A DNA stretch of 64,000 nucleotides from Pedobacter sp. ASV28 (GTDB lineage Bacteria > Bacteroidota > Bacteroidia > Sphingobacteriales > Sphingobacteriaceae), in contig NZ_JAELTN010000012.1 in assembly GCF_016428855.1 (NCBI RefSeq), positions 40,985 through 104,984 on the forward strand, written 5' to 3'. Shown here piece after piece: positions 9,382-17,961 of the stretch. How positions within the stretch are numbered: the first letter of the stretch is position 1; every line of letters begins with the position of its first letter. The notes under the pieces were generated by a model. It was not told the DNA's origin, searched no databases, and saw nothing but the letters and a program-made list of their open reading frames with translations. The position numbers were made by a program, and so were the translations under genes.

Positions 9382-10206
9382 ATGCATTTAAGAGAAGTCA
9401 GGCCAAATGAATTGCTTGCCCCTTTTGTGAGGTGTTACAGGATAATTGATTTTGAATTTCCAAATGGCGAATCCATACCACCTAAAATTTATACGCCAAG
9501 ACCAGAACAGTGCCTTCAGTTTTTTCCTAGCTTAACAAAAATAACGTATGAGGGCATGGCAAAGAGCATTGTCCCAAAAAACGCGTTATTGTTTGGACAA
9601 CATACCATTATTAATATGCGTACGGTTTATTCAAAGTTTCTTTCTGTTCAGGTTGTATTTGAACCTGGTGCACTATATCGATTGCTTGGAATACCGGCAA
9701 GCTTGCTTACCAACGAAGCAGTAGACGCAAGTGATGTTCTCGGATTTGGAATCGAACAGGTAAACGATCAGCTTTTTCATGCAAAGAGCCATGCAGAAAT
9801 GATAACAATAGTGGAGGCTTATGTCATGAGTAAGATAAAAATGATAAAAAAAGAAGCACATCAAGTTGATTATACAGCTTTACTTATGATGAGACCTGAT
9901 TTAAGCTATTCATTAGATGATTTTGTGGGTAGAAGCTTTCTTTCCCATCGCCAATTTAACCGAAAATTTATAGAAAGAATAGGCATCAGTCCAAAAGCAT
10001 TTTTGAAAATTAAGAGATTTGACCAGGCCTATAGAATGAAGAACAATGCTACTGACATGAGTTGGTTTAAGATTGCTATTGATTGTGGTTATGAGGATTA
10101 TCAACACCTGAGTAAAGACTATAAAATGCTTACAGGCCTTACTCCCTCTGCCTTTTTTGCTATGGAATCTCCCGAGCGCTTACTCGGTTTGGAAGAAACT
10201 TATTAA
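9382..10206 (+). CDS. AraC-family transcriptional regulator
   Basis: 274 aa. The N-terminal ~150 residues form a small effector domain of the type (DUF6597-like) common in Bacteroidota AraC proteins (LREVRPNELLAPFVRCYRI, ending in the cupin-like FEPGALYRLLGIP). The C-terminal ~100 residues carry two helix-turn-helix units (FVGRSFLSHRQFNRKFIERI and WFKIAIDCGYEDYQHLSKDY) and the closing GLTPSAF motif of the family. It reads into the cupin gene 62 bp downstream and may control it. DNA target and effector unknown. Confidence 0.85.
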   Translation: MHLREVRPNELLAPFVRCYRIIDFEFPNGESIPPKIYTPRPEQCLQFFPSLTKITYEGMAKSIVPKNALLFGQHTIINMRTVYSKFLSVQVVFEPGALYRLLGIPASLLTNEAVDASDVLGFGIEQVNDQLFHAKSHAEMITIVEAYVMSKIKMIKKEAHQVDYTALLMMRPDLSYSLDDFVGRSFLSHRQFNRKFIERIGISPKAFLKIKRFDQAYRMKNNATDMSWFKIAIDCGYEDYQHLSKDYKMLTGLTPSAFFAMESPERLLGLEETY

Positions 10207-10268
10207 TGTCTGTTTTTTACCACTATGGTTTTTAAGCTACTGCCGATATTTGGAATAAAAATCAGCAG

Positions 10269-10817
10269 ATGGAAAGAAAAGAATTTTTAAAGGGTAGCCT
10301 TGGTGCCATTGCATTGATGGGGCTAAGCGGTCATGCACAGACACAGGAACATAAAAAAGAAGCTTTTGTTGTTCCCTCTGGAAAGGGGCGCTTTGGCGAA
10401 TCATTTCTGTATAAAGGTAAAAATCCCAATGATATCAAAATATCAAAAAAAGATACGGGTGGAATGTTGGCCGTATTCGAATATATTGGATATGAAAAAA
10501 CAGGTCCCTCTATGCATATTCATTTTTATCAGGATGAAATTTTTTATGTAGTAGAAGGTAGGTATCGGTTTTCGGTGGGGGGAAAATTAATGGAACTAAG
10601 CGCAGGCGATACGATCTTTCTGCCAAAAAATATTCCACATACCTGGATTCAGCTTACAGACAAAGGTAAATTGATCTACTTGGTTCAGCCTGCTGGGAAG
10701 GCGGAAGAATTCTTTAGAACGATGAACAACCTTGATCATCAACCAAGTAAAGAGGAGATAGCTCAAATCCATAAAGAATGTGGAATGAAGGTTGTTGGGC
10801 CAGGTCTAACTATTTAA
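10269..10817 (+). CDS. Cupin-domain protein with exported-type N-terminus
   Basis: 182 aa. The N-terminus MERKEFLKGSLGAIALMGLS resembles a Tat-type leader but lacks the twin arginine (RK only). The single cupin has metal-binding motif 1 (GPSMHIHFYQDEIFYVVEG: H-x-H...E) and motif 2 (GDTIFLPKNIPHTW, His). Related proteins include quercetin-dioxygenase-like cupins, but no substrate can be assigned. It follows an AraC regulator on the same strand. Confidence 0.75.
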   Translation: MERKEFLKGSLGAIALMGLSGHAQTQEHKKEAFVVPSGKGRFGESFLYKGKNPNDIKISKKDTGGMLAVFEYIGYEKTGPSMHIHFYQDEIFYVVEGRYRFSVGGKLMELSAGDTIFLPKNIPHTWIQLTDKGKLIYLVQPAGKAEEFFRTMNNLDHQPSKEEIAQIHKECGMKVVGPGLTI

Positions 10818-10861
10818 GCAAGATTGACATATACAATTTAATATAAATGGTATAAATAAAT

Positions 10862-10886
10862 AAGGCCTGGACAATTGCCAGACCTT
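10862..10886. terminator. Hairpin after the cupin gene
   Basis: AAGGCCTGG / CCAGACCTT, 9-bp stem with one mismatch, in the gap between converging genes. No T-run follows, so termination ability is doubtful. Confidence 0.3.
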
Positions 10887-10975
10887 GATCGTGGAGTGGA
10901 CGGGGTCACAGTCGAACACTTGATGCCTATTTTAACCTTTTTTGAAAGTCTGAATGAAGTATAATCTTTAGCTAA

Positions 10976-11587
10976 CTATTTCTTATTAGATTTAAGTTCA
11001 AAAATGTTTTTCAAATATTCTGGATAATTTGCTAAATCTCCACCAATATCTCCATCTTTGAAAATATCAAAGCAATTGTAATCTGGCATGATTTCTACTC
11101 CACAAAAACGATAATTGCTGGTAATCGGTAATAGTAGATCAGCAGTTGTTGCGCCACGGAACAGTTGTTGGTCAACATCGCCAAATCCTGACTTTGGTGC
11201 ATTCCATGTTGCACAAACCATGAATTTTTTTCCAGCCATTTTTCCCCCTGATCCATATTGTCTGGTAGCATCTTCTCTTGTCCTGCCGTCGCCCGATAAA
11301 AACTTCGTGCTATGCAAACCACTGTTGAAAACCTCATCTACATACTTTTTATAGATCCAAGGGGCTCCGAACCAGTTAATGGGTGTTTGCAGAACGATGA
11401 TATCAGCCTGAAGATGCTTTTCAACTTCCTCGTCTGCAATATAACCATTCTCAACTTTAGTTTCCAGGACTTCAAAATCATAGGATTCAAACAATTCTTT
11501 TGCCTTTCTATTAAATGCGTCATTTAATTTTCCTTCTGACCAATTGGGATAGGTTAAATGGGTATTGATCAATAGTACTTTTTTCAT
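10976..11587 (-). CDS. mdaB: NAD(P)H-dependent quinone oxidoreductase, MdaB family
   Basis: 203 aa flavodoxin-like fold FAD protein. Begins MKKVLLINTHLTYPNWSEGK, followed by VLQTPINWFGAPWIYKKYVD (the MdaB/NQO1 signature around residue 70), FMVCATWNAP and RFCGVE. Family members carry out two-electron reduction of quinones and protect from redox-cycling drugs. It follows an aldo/keto reductase gene on the same strand (59-bp gap), together forming a redox-detoxification pair. Confidence 0.85.
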   Translation of the reverse strand: MKKVLLINTHLTYPNWSEGKLNDAFNRKAKELFESYDFEVLETKVENGYIADEEVEKHLQADIIVLQTPINWFGAPWIYKKYVDEVFNSGLHSTKFLSGDGRTREDATRQYGSGGKMAGKKFMVCATWNAPKSGFGDVDQQLFRGATTADLLLPITSNYRFCGVEIMPDYNCFDIFKDGDIGGDLANYPEYLKNIFELKSNKK

Positions 11588-11646
11588 TGTGTATTTTTAT
11601 TTATATATTTAATTGCCAAAGTATAAAGGGTCAATTCATATTATTC

Positions 11647-12795
<1,149 letters not shown>

Positions 12796-12837
12796 TTAGT
12801 TTTAAAATAAAGAAAAACAAATGAAAAAGTATAAAAA

Positions 12838-13713
12838 TCAAATATTATCTTTTCTGATGGATTTGGGGACACAACCTGTTTTTTTCTTGAAGAAATTATT
12901 GAAGTACGTTGGGTATTCAAATCCTAGGGCGTAAGCAATCTCAGAAATATTCCAGTCCGTATGAAGCAACAGTGCTTTTGCTTCACTAATGATCCTATCT
13001 GTAATGTGGCTTGTGGTAGGTTTTCCGGTGATTTCTTTTACAGAGCTGTTCAGGTAGTTAACGTGTACCGAAAGCTGTTTTGCGTAATCCTGTGCGGTTC
13101 TAAGTTCTAACGGGTGATCAGTGCTTTCAATTGGGAACTGTCTTTCTAAAAGCTCAAGAAATACAGAGGTGATCCTTTTTGCAGCATTGTTTTGTGTGGC
13201 ACTGTTTTCTGTAGGCTGCATCTTTAATGCCTCATGAATGATCAAGCTAATGTAATTCCGTATAAGCTCATCTTTAAAGCTGTACGTCGATTGTTGTTCG
13301 TCTACCATCTTTCTGAACAAATCACTAATAATTTCTCTCTGACTGTTATTGAGGTTAAAAATTGGTGTTCCGCCTAGTTTAAAGAGTGGGGATTGTTGGA
13401 GGCTTTCGGAACGGTCAATCTGCTTTAAAAAATCTTCCGTGAATAAACAGGTATAACCATGAAACTCCTTTGATACAGGATCGCAGGAATAGGGAATATG
13501 AGGATTTCCAAAAAACAGATATGTTTCTTCTGTTTCTATGGTACGATCTGCGTAATGGAATAGGAATTTGCCATTAGTGATATTTATCTTGTAAAAATCC
13601 TTGCGGCTATAGTTGTGTCCTCCTGATTTACTATCGGTCTTATAGATTTTAAATCCTTGAAGTTTCAACTCGGAATTAAATTCAGAAGTTTCTGTTTGTC
13701 GCTTTTTATTCAT
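12838..13713 (-). CDS. AraC-family transcriptional regulator
   Basis: 291 aa. N-terminal cupin-like sensing domain (~1-170) with motifs such as FHYADRTIETEETYLFFGNP. The C-terminal AraC DNA-binding domain has two HTH units (QLSVHVNYLNSSVKEITGKP and WNISEIAYALGFEYPTYFNN) and ends FFKKKTGCVPKSIRK. Located 63 bp upstream of the aldo/keto reductase and mdaB genes on the same strand, so it likely controls that redox pair. Confidence 0.85.
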   Translation of the reverse strand: MNKKRQTETSEFNSELKLQGFKIYKTDSKSGGHNYSRKDFYKINITNGKFLFHYADRTIETEETYLFFGNPHIPYSCDPVSKEFHGYTCLFTEDFLKQIDRSESLQQSPLFKLGGTPIFNLNNSQREIISDLFRKMVDEQQSTYSFKDELIRNYISLIIHEALKMQPTENSATQNNAAKRITSVFLELLERQFPIESTDHPLELRTAQDYAKQLSVHVNYLNSSVKEITGKPTTSHITDRIISEAKALLLHTDWNISEIAYALGFEYPTYFNNFFKKKTGCVPKSIRKDNI

Positions 13714-13888
13714 TTTTCAAAATTAATAAATTCAAAGGTGATGAAGCAATAGCATATAATCAATTGGGTCATTATTTTATAAATAAAATACTTTTCTCCC
13801 ATTTGAGGTGATATGTGTTTTCTTGAATCAGAGATTCCAGTAACCATTCATTTTTTTATTGTATTTCAGGGATCTTTAGAATAAAAAC

Positions 13889-14056
13889 ATGAAAAAGAGA
13901 AAAGCAAATCGTATCAGTCGTCACAACGATATTAACAGTAGAATAATCAAGGCGAACGTTGAGAGCGAGCAGGAGAAAGAAGATAAGATCATCAAGTTAA
14001 TCACGGAAATGATTGTAGGAATAACATTAAAGCAACTTTATTCACGGGAACCTTAA
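13889..14056 (+). CDS. Small basic hypothetical protein (55 aa)
   Basis: ATG start, TAA stop, 55 codons. The sequence is highly charged and probably helical, with a Lys/Arg-rich start (MKKRKANRISRHNDINSRII) and an amphipathic end. No family recognised. It lies alone, divergent from the AraC gene, between it and ssrA. The in-frame composition looks protein-like, but with so few codons coding status is uncertain. Confidence 0.4.
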   Translation: MKKRKANRISRHNDINSRIIKANVESEQEKEDKIIKLITEMIVGITLKQLYSREP

Positions 14057-14166
14057 CAGTAGGTTGCTTAATGATAATCAACTGATTATCGTTTATAGGA
14101 GGGTAGTGTCTTAGTGGTCGAACACGGTAATTAATTGATTATCAAATGTTTTTGTTTTTTGTACAG

Positions 14167-14224
14167 AAAAAACAAACCTCTAGTTTATTGTGTAACTATT
14201 TGTTATTCAATAAAATAGAGGTTT
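14167..14224 (-). terminator. Intrinsic terminator of ssrA
   Basis: On the minus strand, AAACCTCTA-x-TTTATTG pairs with CAATAAA-x-TAGAGGTTT (16 bp with one mismatch) and a run of six T follows after one G. It begins just past the tmRNA CCA end. Confidence 0.85.
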
Positions 14225-14226
14225 CT

Positions 14227-14594
14227 TGGTGGAGCCGAAGGGGTTCGAACCCTTGTCCAGTTGTGTGATAAATTATGCTTTCTTCATGCTTATTTTCCAA
14301 TTGATTGTAGGGATGAGGCGGGCTGGAAACCGACCTTGCCATAGTCCTTAGGTACTTTGTTTCGCTCTTGTAGCGTACCTTACAAAAGCTAGCATGGTTA
14401 TATCGATGCCTCTGATGCTAACCTAACTATGCAGCAGTTAGCGAGACAAAAGCTTACGTAATTCTAAATTAGGCAGCTAAGGCGTAGTTATTTTCGCCAA
14501 TTATTGTTTTGAACGTTCTCTTTAAAGTGCTCACCGTACAACGCACTGCATGCTTACATACTCAGCGCCACCCTGTCAAATCCAAAACGGCCCC
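14227..14594 (-). ncRNA. ssrA: tmRNA (transfer-messenger RNA)
   Basis: Rescues stalled ribosomes by trans-translation. The 5' end GGGGCCG pairs with CGGCTCC near the 3' end to make the 7-bp acceptor stem, followed by discriminator A and an encoded CCA. The T-arm GGTTCGAACCC is intact. The 5' part GGATTTGACAGGGTGGCGC is typical. The tag frame (14498 down to 14469) reads GENNYALAA then TAA, a normal Bacteroidota-type tag ending in the Ala-Leu-Ala-Ala degron. Length 368 nt, uninterrupted (not a permuted two-piece form). Confidence 0.96.
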
Positions 14595-14647
14595 ATTTTA
14601 GTTAAAAGTTAAAAGTCAATTGAAGATTAAAAGCTTAAATCCTTAAT

Positions 14648-14777
14648 CTTTGCTCTTTGCTCTTTGCTCTTTGCTCTTTGCTCTTTGCTCTTTGCTCTTT
14701 GCTCTTTGCTCTTTGCTCTTTGCTCTTTGCTCTTTGCTCTTTGCTCTTTGCTCTTTGCTCTTTGCTCTTTGCTCTTT
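14648..14777. repeat. Heptanucleotide tandem repeat (CTTTGCT x 18.6)
   Basis: Eighteen exact copies plus four bases of the 7-mer CTTTGCT, with no interruptions, lying 54 bp upstream of the ssrA 5' end and 86 bp after the tldD stop. Because 7 is not a multiple of 3, it creates artificial open frames (Leu-Phe-Ala-Leu-Cys-Ser repeats). Perfect copies imply recent slippage expansion. It could modulate the ssrA promoter region or be neutral. Confidence 0.95.
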
Positions 14778-14862
14778 TATCCTTTTTCCAATTACAAATG
14801 TACAAAATTTTTGATCGTATTCCTATATCATCAGTGTGTAACTTGCCAATAAAGGCTCATAT

Positions 14863-16503
14863 TTAGCTGATTTTACGTCCTGTATTAATCACGTTTATAC
14901 CATTAAAGCGGGTAGTGGGGCTTCCGTGTGATACGGCACTGGCCTGTCCTGGTTGTCCCTTACCATCTGAAAAAGTTCCGCCCAATCGATAGTCGGTCTT
15001 ATCACAACGTTGCACACAAGCATTCCAAAACTCTTGTGTATTGGCCTGATAAGCGGCATCTTTAAACATGCCCACAATTTTTCCTTCTTTAATTTCGTAG
15101 GCAAGTTGTGCGCTGAACTGGAAATTATACCGCTGTTGGTCTATGGAATAAGAATTTCTACCAAACATATAAATGCCCTTTTCTACATTTTTTACCATTT
15201 CGGCGGCCGACAATGGGACCTTGCCAGGTGAAAGTGAAACATTTGGCATGCGCTGAAACTGTATGCTGTCCCAACTATCGGCATAGCAGCAGCCCTGCGA
15301 TTCTTTGAGTCCCAAAATATGTGCCTGATCTCTGATGGTTTGGTAATTTACCAAAATCCCATCTTTAATAATGTCCCATTTACCGCATTTTACCCCTTCA
15401 TCATCATATCCTACCGAACCTAAAGATCCTGCCTCCAGTTTGTCGGCTACAATGTTGACCTCTTTACTGCCAAAGTTGAACTTTTTGCTTTCCCATTTAT
15501 CTAACGTTAAAAAGCTGGTGCCAGCATAGTTGGCTTCATAGCCCAAAACACGATCTAATTCGGTAGGGTGGCCCACCGATTCATGTATGGTCAGGAACAA
15601 GTGGGAGGGATCCAGTACCAGATCATATTTTCCTGGAGCAATAGGCTTGGCTTTAAGTTTTTCATCCACATGAACAGCGGCTTCGCGAACATCCTCTAGA
15701 ATATCATACCGTTTTTTATATAAGGTTACCGGACCTCCTTTTATTTTTTCACTTTCTAGAGGCTTGAGGTATTCGAAGCCCATGCCCATTGGGGCACTTA
15801 AAGCATTACGGGTTTCAAACTTTCCGGCAGCAGCATCAATTTTGGTAAGTGTAAAGGTAGGCCAAATGCGGTGGATATCCTGATCGATATAAGAACCATC
15901 GGTAGAAGCAAAATATTTTTGTTCATTGACCATGAACAAATTGGAGTTGATGTATTTGGCACCCCCCTTAATGGCTTCGTTGTTCACGTTAAGCAGTAAA
16001 TCTACTTTGTCGGCAATAGGTACTTCGAAAGCATTAATTTCTATTGGTGTTTTCCAACTGACCTCTCCAAAGCCTTTTTGCGGAGCCAATTGAACAGGTT
16101 CACTCATCAGCTTGGCATTGCCCTTTGCAATAGCTACCGCTATTTTGGCGGCTTTGGCAATACTGTCATTGTCCAAATTGTTGGTGGCGGCAAACCCCCA
16201 ACTGCCATTGGCCAGTACACGAATGCCCATGCCATAAGATTCGGCATTGGAAATATTGTCTACCCTTTTTTCGCGTGTAGCAATTACCTGGTTAAGGTAA
16301 CGACCAATCCGAACATCGGCATAACTGGCACCACCCGATTTTGCAGCATTAAGGGCTACATCTGCCATTTTTTTCTTTAGGGCAATATCAACAGGGGTTA
16401 GGGCCTCTTCAACGGATATGATTTTACCAAAAACAGGTAGGCTTTGGAGCATGCTTGCACCTGCTCCCATACCTGTCATATATAAAAAGTCTCTTCTTTT
16501 CAA
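14863..16503 (-). CDS. tldD: TldD-type metallopeptidase with Tat-like signal (paralogue 2)
   Basis: 546 aa. TldD/TldE act as a peptidase that trims unfolded peptides and modifies microcin-type precursors in E. coli. The zinc motif HExxxH is present (HESVGHPTELDR, residues 307-312), as is the downstream GYDDEGVK...WDIIKDGIL block, so this is an active-type TldD. The N-terminus MKRRDFLYMTGMGAGASML fits a twin-arginine signal. Last gene of the minus-strand cluster tldD-tldE-tldD, separated from tldE by a 110-bp inverted-repeat-ended element. Highly similar to the other TldD across its whole length, so an old tandem duplication. Confidence 0.92.
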   Translation of the reverse strand: MKRRDFLYMTGMGAGASMLQSLPVFGKIISVEEALTPVDIALKKKMADVALNAAKSGGASYADVRIGRYLNQVIATREKRVDNISNAESYGMGIRVLANGSWGFAATNNLDNDSIAKAAKIAVAIAKGNAKLMSEPVQLAPQKGFGEVSWKTPIEINAFEVPIADKVDLLLNVNNEAIKGGAKYINSNLFMVNEQKYFASTDGSYIDQDIHRIWPTFTLTKIDAAAGKFETRNALSAPMGMGFEYLKPLESEKIKGGPVTLYKKRYDILEDVREAAVHVDEKLKAKPIAPGKYDLVLDPSHLFLTIHESVGHPTELDRVLGYEANYAGTSFLTLDKWESKKFNFGSKEVNIVADKLEAGSLGSVGYDDEGVKCGKWDIIKDGILVNYQTIRDQAHILGLKESQGCCYADSWDSIQFQRMPNVSLSPGKVPLSAAEMVKNVEKGIYMFGRNSYSIDQQRYNFQFSAQLAYEIKEGKIVGMFKDAAYQANTQEFWNACVQRCDKTDYRLGGTFSDGKGQPGQASAVSHGSPTTRFNGINVINTGRKIS

Positions 16504-16524
16504 AGTCTTGAATTTAGTTGTAAA

Positions 16525-16634
16525 AGAAGAGGGTGTTTAAAATCTATTTGTCTTCCTTAACTTGTTTCATGATCTAATTAGTATAGATTCTTTATGGAGT
16601 ACGGAATGACAATAGGGTAATAACACCCTCTTCT
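16525..16634. repeat. 110-bp element with 13-bp terminal inverted repeats (MITE-like)
   Basis: AGAAGAGGGTGTT (16525-16537) is exactly inverted at 16622-16634 (AACACCCTCTTCT). The inside contains AGATTCTTTATGGAGTACGG followed by AATGACA, similar to the GTCATTCC...GATTC intergenic repeats of Bacteroidota and to the element at 58651-58707. No ORF. It fills most of the tldE-tldD gap and could form a long hairpin in the mRNA. Confidence 0.6.
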
Positions 16635-16642
16635 ATATTGTT

Positions 16643-17959
16643 TTAAATGGCATCAGATAATGAGGAGAAGGTAAAGTCGCGTATTTTCATTGGAGGAATT
16701 AATCCACTTCCCGTACGTACTGGTTTACCTAACGCTTCTACATTATTCAGCATAATTACCGGACTTTCGTTAAACCTAAAGTTTTTGATGGGGAATTTGA
16801 TTTCTCCGTTTTCAATATAGAAAGTACCATCACGGGTAAGGCCTGTTAAGAGTAGGGTTTGTGGGTCAACCATGCGGATATACCAGAAACGGGTCACCAA
16901 TATGCCTTTTTCTGTACTCTTGATTAAATCCTCCAATGATTGTGTGCCACCTTCCATAACCAAACTTCTGCTGAATGGTAGCGGCTGCACATTTTTTTGG
17001 GAAGCCCAATATCTAGAATAGGATAAGTTTTTCACCACGCCATTTTGTACCCATTGGGTTTTGGTCACTGGTAATCCGTCGCCATTCCAGGTAGAACCCG
17101 GTACTTCTGGATTAAGCGGATCGCTATAGATATTTACATTTTCCGAGAACAGCTGCTCGCCTAAACGGGTACCACCGCCTTTTTTGCTCATAAAACTACG
17201 GCCTTCGTCGGCACTTCGGGCGTCAAAACCCCTGAACATATTGCCCAGCATATCACTTGCCGCTAAAGGCTCTAAAATTACGGTGTATTTTCCCGGCTCA
17301 ATGGCCTTGGCACCTGCCGAGCCATTAGCTTTGCTTGCCGCAATCTTGCTCAATGCAAGGGTATCCATTTTGTCAAGGTTATTAAAATCCTGATCTACAT
17401 AACCAGAACCGGTTCCCTGTTTATTACGCATGGTAACAGAAAAGGAAACATTGGTACTTTTGTTATAGGCAAATAAACCCTTTGAGTTCATAATGGAATT
17501 GAAACGGGTGGTGTTTTCTAAAAAACCAGCGGCTTCTAGGTCTGCGGCTTTAGATACACTTAAGCTTTTGGCCACCATGTCTGCCCTGGTATCGGGGCTC
17601 ATAGCAGCAGTTTTGGCATTAAATGTTAACGATTCGGCAAAGGTTTGCGGGCCCAATGGAGGCATGTACTCCGGATTTTCTGGAGCTAACATGGCCAGTT
17701 CCTCGGCTCTCTTTACCACTTTTTGAAGGGAAGCATCATCAAATTCGTTGATGGTGGCTGTTCCAGTTTTCTTTCCAAATGTGGCGCTTACACCAAGACT
17801 CATTACATCGATCTGCCCTGCGGTAGAAACGGCATTTCTAGCATAGCGGATATTGCCGCCATCTGAGCCATTTAAACTTACTTCGCAAGCATCAGCTTTA
17901 GCGTAGCTAAGAACTTTTTTTAATATTGCTTGTGCTTCTTCTTTACTTAGTATGGCCAT
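16643..17959 (-). CDS. tldE: TldE/PmbA-type peptidase subunit
   Basis: 438 aa. Resembles TldE (PmbA): ACEVSLNGSDGGNIRYARN near the N-terminus, then GKYTVILEPLAASDMLGNMF, SRYWASQKN and GLTRDGTFYIENGEI. It lacks HExxxH, as expected for the non-metal partner of TldD. No signal peptide (starts MAILSKEEAQAILKKVL), unlike both neighbouring TldD proteins. It starts 2 bp after the upstream tldD stop, indicating translational coupling and a heteromeric complex. Confidence 0.9.
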   Translation of the reverse strand: MAILSKEEAQAILKKVLSYAKADACEVSLNGSDGGNIRYARNAVSTAGQIDVMSLGVSATFGKKTGTATINEFDDASLQKVVKRAEELAMLAPENPEYMPPLGPQTFAESLTFNAKTAAMSPDTRADMVAKSLSVSKAADLEAAGFLENTTRFNSIMNSKGLFAYNKSTNVSFSVTMRNKQGTGSGYVDQDFNNLDKMDTLALSKIAASKANGSAGAKAIEPGKYTVILEPLAASDMLGNMFRGFDARSADEGRSFMSKKGGGTRLGEQLFSENVNIYSDPLNPEVPGSTWNGDGLPVTKTQWVQNGVVKNLSYSRYWASQKNVQPLPFSRSLVMEGGTQSLEDLIKSTEKGILVTRFWYIRMVDPQTLLLTGLTRDGTFYIENGEIKFPIKNFRFNESPVIMLNNVEALGKPVRTGSGLIPPMKIRDFTFSSLSDAI

Positions 17960-17961
17960 AA

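Noticed and set aside
10891..10922. tRNA gene
   Set aside because: Only a T-arm-like GTCGAAC and an acceptor-like GTGGAG are present; no D- or anticodon arm. Kept only as a possible ssrA-end copy.
14469..14498. Small peptide gene on the minus strand
   Set aside because: This is the tag-encoding frame inside tmRNA, not an independent gene.
14648..14777. CRISPR array
   Set aside because: Contiguous 7-bp units without spacers and no cas genes in the window.
14657..14866. Open frames of 62-69 codons encoding Leu-Phe-Ala-Leu-Cys-Ser repeats
   Set aside because: They are by-products of the heptamer array, which is open in every forward frame; no start context or homology.
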